Counted from the first letter of the stretch, positions 34,693-43,690 are shown. The stretch is DNA of 64,000 nt from Embleya sp040605455 (GCF_040605455.1 NZ_JBEXCV010000027.1:1-64000), one strand, 5' to 3'. Notes: generated by a model not told the origin, from the sequence alone. A program made the numbers and translations.

Positions 34693-34928
34693 CTCAGCGC
34701 AGTGCGGACCGCGCTCTGGCCCCGGACGCGTCCGCTCCGTGGCAGCCGAGGGCGCCGTGCGGGTGCACCACGGTGCCTGGCCTGGCGTGGCGCGCAGGTA
34801 ACAATTGGTGAAGGGGCAATATGGGTGGGCGGGACGAGGTTGTTCCGGTGGCGCCGGACGGCGTCAACGGCCGAGCTGCGCTGTGGCTTGCGGCGGGGCC
34901 GCCGCGTCACGCCGCCCGGGAGAGGGCA

Positions 34929-35468
34929 ATGGGGACATCGGGCCGAGTTCCGGCAATTGTCGTGGTCATGGGCGTGTCCGCGGCGGGGAAGTCCACCGTC
35001 GCGCGGCGGCTGTCCGGGCGCCTCAAGGTGCCCTTCGCCGAGGGAGACGACTTCCACCCGCTCGCGAGCATCAAGAAGATGGCGTCGGGGCGCCCGCTCG
35101 ACGACGATGATCGCGAGCCGTGGCTGCGGAACCTCGCCGCCTGGATTACCGAAACCGCAGGTGCGCGAACCGGGGCGGTCCTCTCCTGCTCCGCCCTCAA
35201 GCGCAGATACCGGGACATCTTTCGCGCCGCCGGGCCAGGCGTGTGGTTCCTCTATCTGGAGCTGGAACGCGAGGCCGCCCGCTCCCGACTCTCCGACCGG
35301 ACCGGCCACTTCATGCCGCCATGGCTCCTGGAGTCCCAGTACGAGGCGCTACAGCCACTGCAGCCGGACGAGCCCGGCCTAACTGTCGACGCGACCGCCG
35401 ACATGCAAGCAAAATTGGCCCTGGCCCTGGCCGCCCTCGCGCGGTTGACGGCCGGGAAACGGCCTTGA
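34929..35468 (+). CDS. gntK: Gluconokinase
   Basis: A 179-residue P-loop kinase that makes 6-phosphogluconate from gluconate and ATP. Motifs: Walker A MGVSAAGKSTVAR (about 15-27), PFAEGDDFHPLASIKKMASG (the FAEGDxxH gluconate site), LDDDDREPWL, AVLSCSALKRRYRD, and FLYLELEREAARSRL. The ATG at 34929 follows GGGAGAGGG. It is the natural downstream step after a glucose dehydrogenase. 6-phosphogluconate dehydrogenase is not in the window. Confidence 0.92.
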   Translation: MGTSGRVPAIVVVMGVSAAGKSTVARRLSGRLKVPFAEGDDFHPLASIKKMASGRPLDDDDREPWLRNLAAWITETAGARTGAVLSCSALKRRYRDIFRAAGPGVWFLYLELEREAARSRLSDRTGHFMPPWLLESQYEALQPLQPDEPGLTVDATADMQAKLALALAALARLTAGKRP

Positions 35469-35658
35469 CCGGTCGCCGTTCCGCGCCTCGCGCGGATGGA
35501 GCACGGGCACAGCGAGATTCCCGACCACCGCAGTCCGTCCCGCAGTTCGGCGGTCGATGGTGGTAGTCGGCAGTGGGCTCCATCGGCTCCCTCGTCGGGT
35601 TGGCGAGATCACGCCCAAGCTTTGACTTCGGAACATATTCCGAACTACTCGGGGGGCC

Positions 35659-35950
35659 ATGTCCACTCCTGCCGTGGCCTTCTCCGACCTGTCGAAGAAC
35701 TCGAAGCGAGTCGCCGAGACCGTCGAACATGCCCAGCGCGTCCATGTCACGCGCCGTGACGGCGAAGATCCGGGTGACGCCTGCAAGGATCCCGCCGGAC
35801 GCAGACCGCCAGGGTGTGCGCGCTCCCTCTGCCCCTGGCGATGGTGAGGGCCTTACGTGGGCAGCGATGTCCTCGACGCCCTTTGTCGAGATCCCCGGGA
35901 CCCCCGCACCGGCGACAAGTGCATCCGCTGGAGCGCCCGCCCGGGCTTGA
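35659..35950 (+). pseudogene. Phd/YefM-type antitoxin, frameshifted
   Basis: MSTPAVAFSDLSKNSKRVAE and HAQRVHVTRRDGED are the N-terminal DNA-binding half of a Phd/YefM antitoxin. At about 35770 the frame must shift by one base to continue as RVTPARIPPDADRQGV. The unshifted frame reads Arg/Pro-rich sequence to a stop at 35847. No matching toxin is recognisable next to it. A single-base sequencing error would restore it; otherwise it is dead. Confidence 0.6.
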
Positions 35951-36073
35951 CGCGCATGAGATGGCGCGGCGGGGCAGTACGGCCGCCGCCATATCGTGCA
36001 GCGGCGGCGTCGGAGCCTCGCACTCGGCACTGACCACTCGTCAGGCCGCTGCCCGGGTGTGGTCTTGCGATTT

Positions 36074-36415
36074 TCAGGCTACGTCGCTGTGGTGTGCGGT
36101 GAAGGTCACCTGGGTGTTGTCGCCGTCCAGGGCGATGTTGAGCGAGGCGTCCATGGCCTTGGCCAGCTTCGCGAGGAGGGGCAGTGTCGGGACGGTGTCG
36201 GAGCCTTCGATCCGTGAGATCTTCGCTTGGGTCAGCCCGGCGCGGTCGGCCAGTTCGCTCTGGGTGAGGCCGAGTGCGGTGCGCCGTTCGTGGACGGCCT
36301 GGGCGAGGGCCATGGACAGCCGGATCTCGTGGCGGGCCTCGGTCACGTCGGCGGGCTCGGTGAAGCCTTCGGCGAGCTTGCGCTCGCGCAGGGTCTTCCA
36401 GCGGCTGTGGTTCAT
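36074..36415 (-). CDS. HigA-type antitoxin (XRE HTH)
   Basis: A 113-residue antitoxin. An N-terminal toxin-binding segment (MNHSRWKTLRERKLAEGFTE) is followed by an XRE helix-turn-helix (LGLTQSELADRAGLTQAKIS and RIEGSDTVPTLPLLAKLAKA), then DASLNIALDG. Its ATG overlaps the toxin stop codon (ATGA), toxin first, as is usual for HigBA. It should neutralise the toxin and repress the operon through the palindrome at 36808-36827. Confidence 0.88.
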   Translation of the reverse strand: MNHSRWKTLRERKLAEGFTEPADVTEARHEIRLSMALAQAVHERRTALGLTQSELADRAGLTQAKISRIEGSDTVPTLPLLAKLAKAMDASLNIALDGDNTQVTFTAHHSDVA

Positions 36416-36825
36416 CGCTCTGCCTCGCCTTCCTCGATGGTGCGGACGAATTCCTCGTGCGCTGGGCCGTGGTGGGCCTCGCAGGTTTGTTGCGCGACCT
36501 TGGCGCGCTTGACCTCGGCCTCCTCGCGCATCCGCGTCTTGCGGAAGACGGTGAGCAGGACGGCGGTGCGGCCGGGGGTGAGCCAGTAAGTGATGCGCAT
36601 GGCGGCGCCGTCCAGGGTGGGGCGCAGTTCCCTGAGGCCGTCGCCGAGGTGTCTCGCGTACGGTTCGCCGAGGGCCGTGGCGTGTTCGGCGAGCAGCCCG
36701 ACGTACTCGTCGACCTTGAGGAAGTGCTTCGCTGGAAGCGTTTCCAGCCAGTGCCGCACCTCGGGCTCCAGCTCGATCGTGAAGAGCGTGTCCGCTCGAC
36801 CGACGATATATGTCGTCTGCGACAT
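36412..36825 (-). CDS. HigB/RelE-type toxin (phage-derived Gp49-like)
   Basis: A 137-residue toxin: FTIELEPEVRHWLETLPAKH at the N-terminus, HLGDGLRELRPTLDGAAMRI (the LxELR motif of HigB/Gp49 proteins), and WLTPGRTAVLLTVFRKTRMR with conserved basic residues near the C-terminus. These proteins cleave ribosome-bound mRNA. It is placed upstream of, and coupled to, the HigA-like gene. The ATG at 36825 lies inside an 8-bp palindrome; a TTG at 36831 is an alternative. No strong ribosome site is visible, so the message may be leaderless. Confidence 0.85.
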   Translation of the reverse strand: MSQTTYIVGRADTLFTIELEPEVRHWLETLPAKHFLKVDEYVGLLAEHATALGEPYARHLGDGLRELRPTLDGAAMRITYWLTPGRTAVLLTVFRKTRMREEAEVKRAKVAQQTCEAHHGPAHEEFVRTIEEGEAER

Positions 36826-36827
36826 AT
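36808..36827. promoter_or_regulatory. Palindromic operator of the toxin-antitoxin pair
   Basis: ATATGTCG (36808-36815) and CGACATAT (36820-36827) form a perfect 8-bp inverted repeat with a 4-bp centre, overlapping the toxin start codon. The position and symmetry suit autorepression by the HTH antitoxin. Confidence 0.6.
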
Positions 36828-36828
36828 G

Positions 36829-36990
36829 CAAAGGTCGGGATGGAACTGGTGAGGAGGCCGCGGACGCGATTTCCGGTGCGGGTGGCCTCGGCGGCGAGGT
36901 CCCGGTCGAAGCCGGTCAGGACGGTCAGCGTGGCGGTGGTCTCGTCGGTGGCTTCGAGGGTGCGCAGGGTGTGGGGCATCGTGCGGGCGT
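36829..36990 (-). pseudogene. IS110-family transposase fragment
   Basis: The frame LRTLEATDETTATLTVLTGF followed by DRDLAAEATRTGNRVRGLL matches the middle of IS110 transposases (the VLxGFDxDLAxExTRxxNRIRGLL block). Both ends are missing. It abuts the toxin gene, so the toxin-antitoxin pair probably came in with, or next to, this element. Confidence 0.65.
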
Positions 36991-37470
36991 CGTCGACACG
37001 CCGGCTCGGCTCCCAAGTGCCGGCGTCATCGCCGTCGCACCCCTCATCGTGCTGCCTCGCGCCTGTCGCAGTGCCCGGCACGACCTGGTCGGGTTGCCGG
37101 GCGAGGGGCGAGGGGTTGCGCGGGGAAAGGGTCCGCGCCGGCCGCAGATTCGATGACACGATCGCCCTCGTCGTCTCACACAACGTGACACCGGCGGGCC
37201 GCGACGGCGAGAGGCTGCGGCTTCGCCCGCGAGGGCAACGGGACCGCCGGACTCACATTGGCCTCACATTGCCGTCCACACCGCTACCGCCAGCGTTTCG
37301 TTGTCAGGCACGTCTCGGCCATCGCGCCCACTCCCTCGTCACCGTCGTCCCGCGCGGAGGCCCGACGCTAGCCGTCGACGTTGACGGTCGACGCCAGTCG
37401 GGAAACGCTCGCCACACGCCGGCGGGACGAGGATGCGCGCGGCACGAAACGCCCCCGCCGCCCCTGCGGC
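36991..37470. other. Non-coding stretch with a CTCACATT pair
   Basis: About 480 bp with no supported gene. CTCACATT occurs twice with an 11-bp period at 37252-37270, like the putative arm sites around the tRNA-Lys repeats. This hints at a scar of a further integrative element. Confidence 0.4.
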
Positions 37471-37930
37471 TCACGCCTGAGCCGTCGCCGCTCCGCCCGC
37501 CAGCCCGTTCTCGTAGGCCGCGATGACCAGTTGGGTCCGATCCCGCGCGCCCAGCTTGGTCAGCAGTCGGCTGACGTGCGTCTTGACCGTGCCGACCGCG
37601 AGGTACAACTGCGCGGCGATCTCGGCGTTGGAAAGGCCGGTGGCGATCAGGTACAGTACCTCGCGCTCGCGGTCGGTGACGCTCTCCAGACTCGCGAGCG
37701 ATTGCCGCCGCACGGCCGGGCGGCTGACGAACTCCTCGATCAGCCGCCGTGTCACCGGCGGCGCCAACAGCGCCTCGCCAGTGGCGATCACCCGGATCGC
37801 GGCCAGCAGTTCGGCCGGGCGGGTGTCCTTGAGCAGGAATCCGCTCGCGCCCGCGCGCAACGCCCCGAACGCGTACTCGTCCAGTCCGAACGTGGTCAGG
37901 ATCAGCACCCGGGGCCCGTTCGCACCGCTC
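37471..37930 (-). pseudogene. LuxR-type response regulator, N-terminally truncated
   Basis: About 150 codons remain: the second half of a receiver domain (PRVLILTTFGLDEYAFGALR, AGASGFLLKDTRPAELLAAI with the conserved Lys) and a full LuxR/NarL HTH (SVTDREREVLYLIATGLSNA, EIAAQLYLAVGTVKTHVSRL). The phospho-accepting Asp and the first 60 residues are missing; the upstream frame is unrelated. No cognate kinase is seen. The DNA-binding domain is intact, so a short protein could still bind DNA if translated. Confidence 0.78.
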
Positions 37931-38148
37931 GATCGCCTGCAACGCGGCTGCGGCCCGGTCCGGTCGGGTGTGGGTGACGTGGTTCCCGACCCCGGACTGA
38001 CCGCGTTCGCCACCGGCGCCCTCGTCGGGGGAGCCTTGGCACTCCGGGGCCGGGCCGCTCACGGCGCCGGGCCGTCGGCCGCGTCCGTCGGTGACTGAAG
38101 GCTCACGGCGCGCGGCACGGGATGCGCGTCTTCCGGGGCGGTTCGTGG

Positions 38149-38345
38149 TCAGCGGTGGATGCGGCCGTTGGTGAGGGAGAGTGGGCCGGCGGTGCCGCCG
38201 TGGCGGGCCTGAATGATCTCGGCCAGTACCGCCACCGCAGTCTCCTGCGGGGTGCGTGCGCCCAGGTCGAGGCCGATCGGGGAGCGCAGGCGCGCCAACT
38301 CGGCCTCCGTCACCCCCGCTTCGCGCAGCCGGAGCAGGCGGCGCT
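38149..38345 (-). pseudogene. XdhC/CoxF-type protein, C-terminal fragment
   Basis: RRLLRLREAGVTEAELARLR, SPIGLDLGARTPQETAVAVL and AEIIQARHG are the conserved C-terminal end of XdhC-family chaperones that insert sulfurated molybdenum cofactor into xanthine dehydrogenase. The N-terminal domain is missing and the upstream frame does not continue the family. A different frame at about 38400-38490 (YIQDDDPSAFTLIVETPNG) looks coding but I cannot assign it. Confidence 0.7.
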
Positions 38346-38695
38346 CGTGCGCCGGCCGCTGCTCCGCCCCCGCACGACGCCATGGGCGCGAGGCCGTGGG
38401 GCCCGTTCGGCGTCTCCACGATGAGGGTAAACGCGCTGGGGTCGTCGTCCTGGATGTAGCGAACTCCTCGCTCACCGCGCCAGCCCTGATCGTGGCGCGG
38501 TTCACCAAGAGCCGGTGTCAGCCGTTTCCGGACCGCCCTCGGTGCACCCGGCTCGCGCGGGCCCGCGGCGCGATGGAGCCGCACTCCCCAGGGCAGTTGC
38601 TCTTGGCGCCGTCCGGCCGGGCCCGCGCTGTCCTTCCTCGGCTCGCGCGTCGGGTGTCATATGCTTCCCAGCCACCGCGATGAACTGGGGGAATC

Positions 38696-40939
38696 GTGGA
38701 CGCGCTCGACGCATCCGATCCGCGACGGATCGGGCCGTACGTTCTGCTCGGCCGGCTCGGTGCCGGCGGAATGGGAAGGGTCTACCTCGGCAGGTCAGTG
38801 GGTGGCCGCACGGTCGCGGTCAAGGTGGTGCGGCCCGAATTTGCGGGCGACGCGGGCTTTCGGGCCCGGTTCCACCAGGAAGTGGCGGCGGCCCGGAATG
38901 TGTCCGGAGCGTTCACCGCAGCCGTCGTGGACGCCGATCCGGATGCCGAAGTGCCGTGGATGGCAACGGCGTTCGTAGCGGGCGTACCGCTGAGCGATGC
39001 CATCACGACACATGGGCCGCTGCCCGACGATGCGCTGTGCATGCTGGTGGCCGGGCTTGCCGAGGCGTTGAAGAGCGTGCACGCCGCCGCGTTGATCCAT
39101 CGCGACCTCAAGCCGTCCAATGTGCTGCTCGCGCTGGACGGTCCGCACGTCATCGACTTCGGCATCACCTGGGCGGCGGAGGGGACTTCGTACACCCGGA
39201 CCGGGGCGATCATCGGGTCGCCCGGATATATGTCGCCGGAGCAGGCGCTCGGGAACCCGCTCACCGCGGTCAGCGACATCTTCTCGCTGGGCGCGACGGC
39301 CTACTACGCGGCAACCGGTCGGCCGGCGTTCGGTGAGGGACCGGGGCACGCACTGCTGTACCGGGTGGTGGGCACCGAGCCGGATCTGGACCCCGTGCCG
39401 AATGTGCTCCGGCCCCTGATGGCGAGCTGCCTGGCCAAGGATCCGGCGCACCGGCCGACTCCGACGCAGGTGGTCGAGGCGATCGAGCGGCTGGGCGTGG
39501 AGGTGCCCGCGGGCGGTTGGCTGCCCGACGCGCTCACCGCCGACATCGCGGCTACCCGCGCGGCGATGTCGGCCCTGCCCCCGGTGCGGTCCGGCGACCA
39601 GCTCGACCCGGGAGTCGACACGACCCGCTGGGACGAGCGGGTCACCGAGCTCGGGCCCGGAGCGACGACCGGGCGGGATCGCGGGATCAGTCGCCGCAAT
39701 CTCCTCATCGGGACCGGCGGCGCCGTCGCCGTAGCCGGGATCGGTACGGCGGCGGTGTTCCTCCACGACAACGAATCCCCGCGACGTCCCAGCCCATCGA
39801 AGCAGGCCGGCGACGCGGTGACCGGGCCGAAGGTGCTCGCCGCGCCGGACGCCAGCGTCCGGTTCGACACGGTTGTGGATGATTCGATCAACGGCCTCGT
39901 CTTCGGCGACGGCGTGCTCGTGGCGTTCAGCACGCAATCGATCTCCGGGCTGGACATGGATGGGGCGCGGCGGTGGGGGCCGGTGTCGCTGTCGTCGGTG
40001 CCTCAGGGGCTGATCGCCTCGGGCCTGGTCGTCGGGGGGACGCTGTACGTCTGCGGCACGGTCGACCTCAAGAGCGGCTGCGTCGCGATCGACGTCGGTA
40101 CCGGGAACGTGCTGTGGGTCGCTCCCCCTCCGGCACTCACCTGGACGGGGAAAGCAGTCGTCGGTGTGCTGGGCGATCGGATGTACGTCAGCGGCGCGCG
40201 CATCGGCAGCACCGGCGGGATGTCGAGCGTGGAGGAGGCCGTCTGGGCCATCGACACCGGTACCCGCAAACCCCTCTGGGCGAACGCCGGGGCGGACGCG
40301 GGCATGCTGCTGGCCGTGCCGGCGACCGGCAAGCAGCTCCTGGTCGGCAGTTCGCCGGTGGTTCCGGGCACCGGGGACGGCCAGGTGACGGTGCTCGATG
40401 CCGCGACGGGGAAGCCCGGTTGGCGGCATCCGGTGCCGGGCGCGACATTCTCCAAGACGTATTCGGGACTGGAGAGTGCCTGCTTCGCAGGCGGCAGGTT
40501 CGTGTACGCCGGAAACCGGGTCACCGCGGTGGACCCGGCGACCGGGCAGGAGGTCTGGGTCTACAAGTCGGCCACGCGGACCGAGAAGTTCGGTTCGCCG
40601 GTGGCGAGTTCGGACGGCGGCACGGTGTACGTCACCGGGATGTCCGGCCTGTACGCCCTGGACGCGGCAACCGGGGCACTGAAGTGGAACACCACGCCGG
40701 AGACGGGTTCCCTGTCCGGGGTCGGTACCGGCGTGATTCGGATCGCCGACGATACGCTGTACGTGACCGACAGCGCGGCACGCCTGTGGGCCGTCGACCC
40801 GGTGACCGGTGCCGGGCGCTGGAAGTACGCCAGTCCCCGGCAGGACGTGGTGGGTGGGATGGTCCGGGCGGAGGGCGGCGGCAAGGTCTGGGTCGCCGAC
40901 GGCCGGAACCTGCGCATGTTCGACGCGTCCGGAAAATGA
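38696..40939 (+). CDS. Membrane Ser/Thr protein kinase with PQQ-like propeller (first of pair)
   Basis: A 747-residue Hanks-type kinase. The kinase domain (about 12-270) has GRLGAGGMGRVYLG (P-loop), K43 in AVKVVRP, HRDLKPSN (135-142) and DFG (154-156). The activation loop is Thr/Ser-rich (EGTSYTRTGAIIGSPGYMSPEQ region). One membrane helix (about 337-356) starts with RRNLLIG, a twin-Arg-like sequence. The extracellular part (about 375-747) contains repeated ALDAATGALKWNT or AVDPATGQEVWVY units, the signature of a PQQ-type beta-propeller, which probably senses an external ligand. A GTG start follows GGGGGAA. A paralogue follows after 102 bp. Confidence 0.9.
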   Translation: MDALDASDPRRIGPYVLLGRLGAGGMGRVYLGRSVGGRTVAVKVVRPEFAGDAGFRARFHQEVAAARNVSGAFTAAVVDADPDAEVPWMATAFVAGVPLSDAITTHGPLPDDALCMLVAGLAEALKSVHAAALIHRDLKPSNVLLALDGPHVIDFGITWAAEGTSYTRTGAIIGSPGYMSPEQALGNPLTAVSDIFSLGATAYYAATGRPAFGEGPGHALLYRVVGTEPDLDPVPNVLRPLMASCLAKDPAHRPTPTQVVEAIERLGVEVPAGGWLPDALTADIAATRAAMSALPPVRSGDQLDPGVDTTRWDERVTELGPGATTGRDRGISRRNLLIGTGGAVAVAGIGTAAVFLHDNESPRRPSPSKQAGDAVTGPKVLAAPDASVRFDTVVDDSINGLVFGDGVLVAFSTQSISGLDMDGARRWGPVSLSSVPQGLIASGLVVGGTLYVCGTVDLKSGCVAIDVGTGNVLWVAPPPALTWTGKAVVGVLGDRMYVSGARIGSTGGMSSVEEAVWAIDTGTRKPLWANAGADAGMLLAVPATGKQLLVGSSPVVPGTGDGQVTVLDAATGKPGWRHPVPGATFSKTYSGLESACFAGGRFVYAGNRVTAVDPATGQEVWVYKSATRTEKFGSPVASSDGGTVYVTGMSGLYALDAATGALKWNTTPETGSLSGVGTGVIRIADDTLYVTDSAARLWAVDPVTGAGRWKYASPRQDVVGGMVRAEGGGKVWVADGRNLRMFDASGK

Positions 40940-41041
40940 GCGAGCGGACGTTGTACAGCGGGACCATGAGCGAGCGGACCCTGTACGGCAGGACCACGAG
41001 TGACCGGATCATGAGCGATCCGAGAACCCCAGGAGACCTCA
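40936..41041 (+). repeat. Spacer between the kinases with degenerate 30-bp tandem repeats
   Basis: Starting at an ATG that overlaps the stop of the first kinase, two 30-bp units (ATGAGCGAGCGGACG or ACC ...) and shorter derivatives occur in tandem. Read in frame they give MSERTLYSGT, MSERTLYGRT, TSDRI and MSDPR. This may be a short translated coupling peptide that enters the next gene out of frame, or simple sequence expansion. AGGAG near its end serves the second kinase. Confidence 0.5.
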
Positions 41042-43360
41042 TTGGAACTGCTCGACTCCACCGACCCGGCCCGGATCGGCCCGTATCGGTTGCTTGGCCG
41101 GCTCGGCGCGGGCGGCATGGGCAAGGTGTACCTGGGCCGTTCGGCGGCAGGACGCACGGTCGCGGTCAAAGTGGTCCGGCCGGAACTCGCTGGTGACAGC
41201 GGCTTCCGGGCGCGGTTCCGGGCCGAGGTGAGCGCCGCGCGCGCGGTCTCCGGGGCCTTCACCGCCCCGGTGGTGGACGCCGATCCTGACGGCGAACTGC
41301 CCTGGATGGCAACCAGGTTCGTCGTCAGCCTCGCACTGGGCGAAGCGGTGGCGCGGCGCGGTCCGCTGCCGGAGCGCGCGCTGCGGATGCTGCTGGGCGG
41401 GATATCCGAGGCGCTGGAGAGCATCCACGCGGTCGGGCTGGTCCACCGGGATCTCAAGCCCGGCAACGTCCTGCTGGCCCTGGACGGTCCGCACGTCGTC
41501 GACTTCGGCATCGCGCGCGCAGTGGACGGTACGGCCTTCACGACGACCGGATCGGTGCTGGGGTCGCCGGGCTACATGTCGCCTGAGCAGGCGCTCGGAC
41601 GTGCCGTGACGCCGGCGAGCGACATGTTCGCGCTGGGTGCGACTCTGGTGTTCGCGGCTTCCGGGATACGGCCGTTCGGTGACGACCATCCCGTGGCCGT
41701 ACTCAGACGTGTCGTCAACGATCCGGTCGAACTCGGCTCGGTACCGGCCTCGATGCGCGACGCCGTCGAGGCGTGTCTGGACAAGTCGCCCGAGAGAAGG
41801 CCGACTCCGCGCAGGCTGATCGACTTCGTCGGGGACGGGCCGGTCGACGGCGGCGGGAGCTGGCTACCGGCGGAGCTGACCGGCGACATCATGGCGGCGG
41901 ACCAGGTGATGCAGGGCACGGGTGTGCCGCAGCCGCTGCCACCGGTCGGTGTCGTGCCACCGCTGCATTCGGCACCGACCGAGGTGACGCCGCCATACCT
42001 GCCGCCCGAGCCCGACTTTGCGCCACCGCCGATCGCGCCGCCCGGCGCGCCGAGTCGGCGGAAGCTGATCATCGGGTTGTCGGCGGCCGCGGCCGTGGCG
42101 GTCGCGGGTGGTGGCGCGGCCATCGCGATGTCCCGCTCGGGGAAGGGTGGTTCGGCCGCGAAGGGTGGCAGTCCCAGCCCCACCGCGAAGACGACCGGCG
42201 TACCGACCGGGCAGAGTGCCGCGCCCGCCGCCCCGCCCGCCCCACATGGTCCGCTGCCCGCCCCGACCGGTAAGAAGGGGTCCCTCGACGGCCCCGCCGC
42301 TGTCCCGAAGTGGACGTCGACCACTCCCGACACGGTTGTCTCGTTGTCCTCCTACGGGGGGATGGCGATCGCCGCCGGTTTCGGTGGTCGGCACGCGTTC
42401 GACCCCACAGGCAACTCGCGGTGGAATTTACCGATTATTACCCGCTACCAGGGCGGCACCGATGGCTCCGCCGGCAACGACAAGAGTGTTTACTTCGTTG
42501 GCGGCGACACGATCAGGGGAGGATACGCGGTCATCGCGGCCGACCCCGTCACCGGGGCGGAGCAGTGGCGCGCCGGGATCCCGCGGACCACGTGGGCGCC
42601 GACGCGGGTCGCGGGTGTGGTCGGCGGAATGCTGCTCGTCGCGGGAGACGACATCGGCAATCCGGCGCAGTTCCTGGCGAAGTTCGTGTGGGCGCTGGAC
42701 ATCGGCTCGCGGCAGACCGTCTGGGAGGCGAGCGGTCCGGACGTCGGCAGCCTGTTCATCCCACCGGCCGGGACCAGGATCCTGATGAGCGCCGAGCAAC
42801 TCACCCAGCGGTCGCTCCAGTTGGTGGACGCCGGGAACAAGGGCGCGCGCGGCTGGACGAAGCCCGTGCACGGCGCCGTCGGCGGCGCCTATGTGAAGAG
42901 CCCGGCCTGCTGGGCGGCCGGTCGCTTCGTCTACGCCACCGACAAGGTGTACGCGCTCGACCTGGATACCGGTGAGGAGGCCTGGACGTACCCGGTCGCC
43001 GGGGAGTCCTTCACGAACTGCGTGTCCGACACCGACGGGAGCACGGTCTTCGCCGGGTCCACGAAGGCCCTGTACTGCCTGGACGGCAAGAGCGGCGATC
43101 TGCGCTGGAAGAGCACGATGCCCAAGGAGACGTCCGCGATGTTCGCGGAGATCCGGTACGACTTCGGCAACGTCTACCTCATGGACTCCGCCGGGACGTT
43201 GTGGGCCGTGGACGCGGCAACCGGGACGACTCGGTGGAAATACCGCGATGCACGACAGAACGGCACGATGTTGGGGATGGTGCCGTGGGCGGCGGGCGGC
43301 GGCATGGTGTACGTCGGCGACGCGAGTACGGTCACCGGGATCGACGCCGCGGGCACCTGA
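41042..43360 (+). CDS. Membrane Ser/Thr protein kinase with PQQ-like propeller (second of pair)
   Basis: A 772-residue paralogue of the preceding kinase. The kinase domain (about 12-270) keeps the P-loop GRLGAGGMGKVYLG, K43, HRDLKPGN and DFG. A Pro-rich linker (about 295-335, with PPYLPPEPDFAPPPIAPPGA) leads to one membrane helix (about 341-363, LIIGLSAAAAVAVAGGGAAIA). The extracellular propeller has ALDLDTGEEAWTYPV, CLDGKSGDLRWKST and AVDAATGTTRWKY units. The TTG start is supported by AGGAG 6 nt upstream. The kinase halves of the pair are much more alike than the sensor halves, suggesting duplication followed by divergence of ligand. Confidence 0.9.
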   Translation: MELLDSTDPARIGPYRLLGRLGAGGMGKVYLGRSAAGRTVAVKVVRPELAGDSGFRARFRAEVSAARAVSGAFTAPVVDADPDGELPWMATRFVVSLALGEAVARRGPLPERALRMLLGGISEALESIHAVGLVHRDLKPGNVLLALDGPHVVDFGIARAVDGTAFTTTGSVLGSPGYMSPEQALGRAVTPASDMFALGATLVFAASGIRPFGDDHPVAVLRRVVNDPVELGSVPASMRDAVEACLDKSPERRPTPRRLIDFVGDGPVDGGGSWLPAELTGDIMAADQVMQGTGVPQPLPPVGVVPPLHSAPTEVTPPYLPPEPDFAPPPIAPPGAPSRRKLIIGLSAAAAVAVAGGGAAIAMSRSGKGGSAAKGGSPSPTAKTTGVPTGQSAAPAAPPAPHGPLPAPTGKKGSLDGPAAVPKWTSTTPDTVVSLSSYGGMAIAAGFGGRHAFDPTGNSRWNLPIITRYQGGTDGSAGNDKSVYFVGGDTIRGGYAVIAADPVTGAEQWRAGIPRTTWAPTRVAGVVGGMLLVAGDDIGNPAQFLAKFVWALDIGSRQTVWEASGPDVGSLFIPPAGTRILMSAEQLTQRSLQLVDAGNKGARGWTKPVHGAVGGAYVKSPACWAAGRFVYATDKVYALDLDTGEEAWTYPVAGESFTNCVSDTDGSTVFAGSTKALYCLDGKSGDLRWKSTMPKETSAMFAEIRYDFGNVYLMDSAGTLWAVDAATGTTRWKYRDARQNGTMLGMVPWAAGGGMVYVGDASTVTGIDAAGT

Positions 43361-43690
43361 AGAGCTGGACAACACGGTCTTCGTCGCGGGCGATCCGTTC
43401 GAAGACGTCCGATTGGAGGCACCGGGCCCGGGGTGAACGCCGCGACCTGCGGTCCGCATGCGGTTCCCGTATCGGGATGTGCCCACCACCGCAGCATCGC
43501 GCCGAACGGCCGCGTGATGTAGGGGACTTCCACCAGGCCGTAGTCGAGGTCGTGGCAGTTCTCCGGGGTCACGGGTCGGGATTGCGCGTCCAGCGCGGCG
43601 CGAAGGTCATACCGCGAACACAGACGGGGAACGTCCGCTCCCGGACCGGAAACGGCCGTCCGCCACCCCCGGATACGAAGGTGACGGACC
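43361..43690. other. Stretch without a clear gene
   Basis: About 330 bp. A leftward frame from about 43560 (MTPENCHDLDYGLVEVPYIT then RPFGAMLRWWAHPDTG) looks as if it was once coding, but it has no ribosome site and runs into shadow sequence of the kinase. I cannot assign it. Confidence 0.3.
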
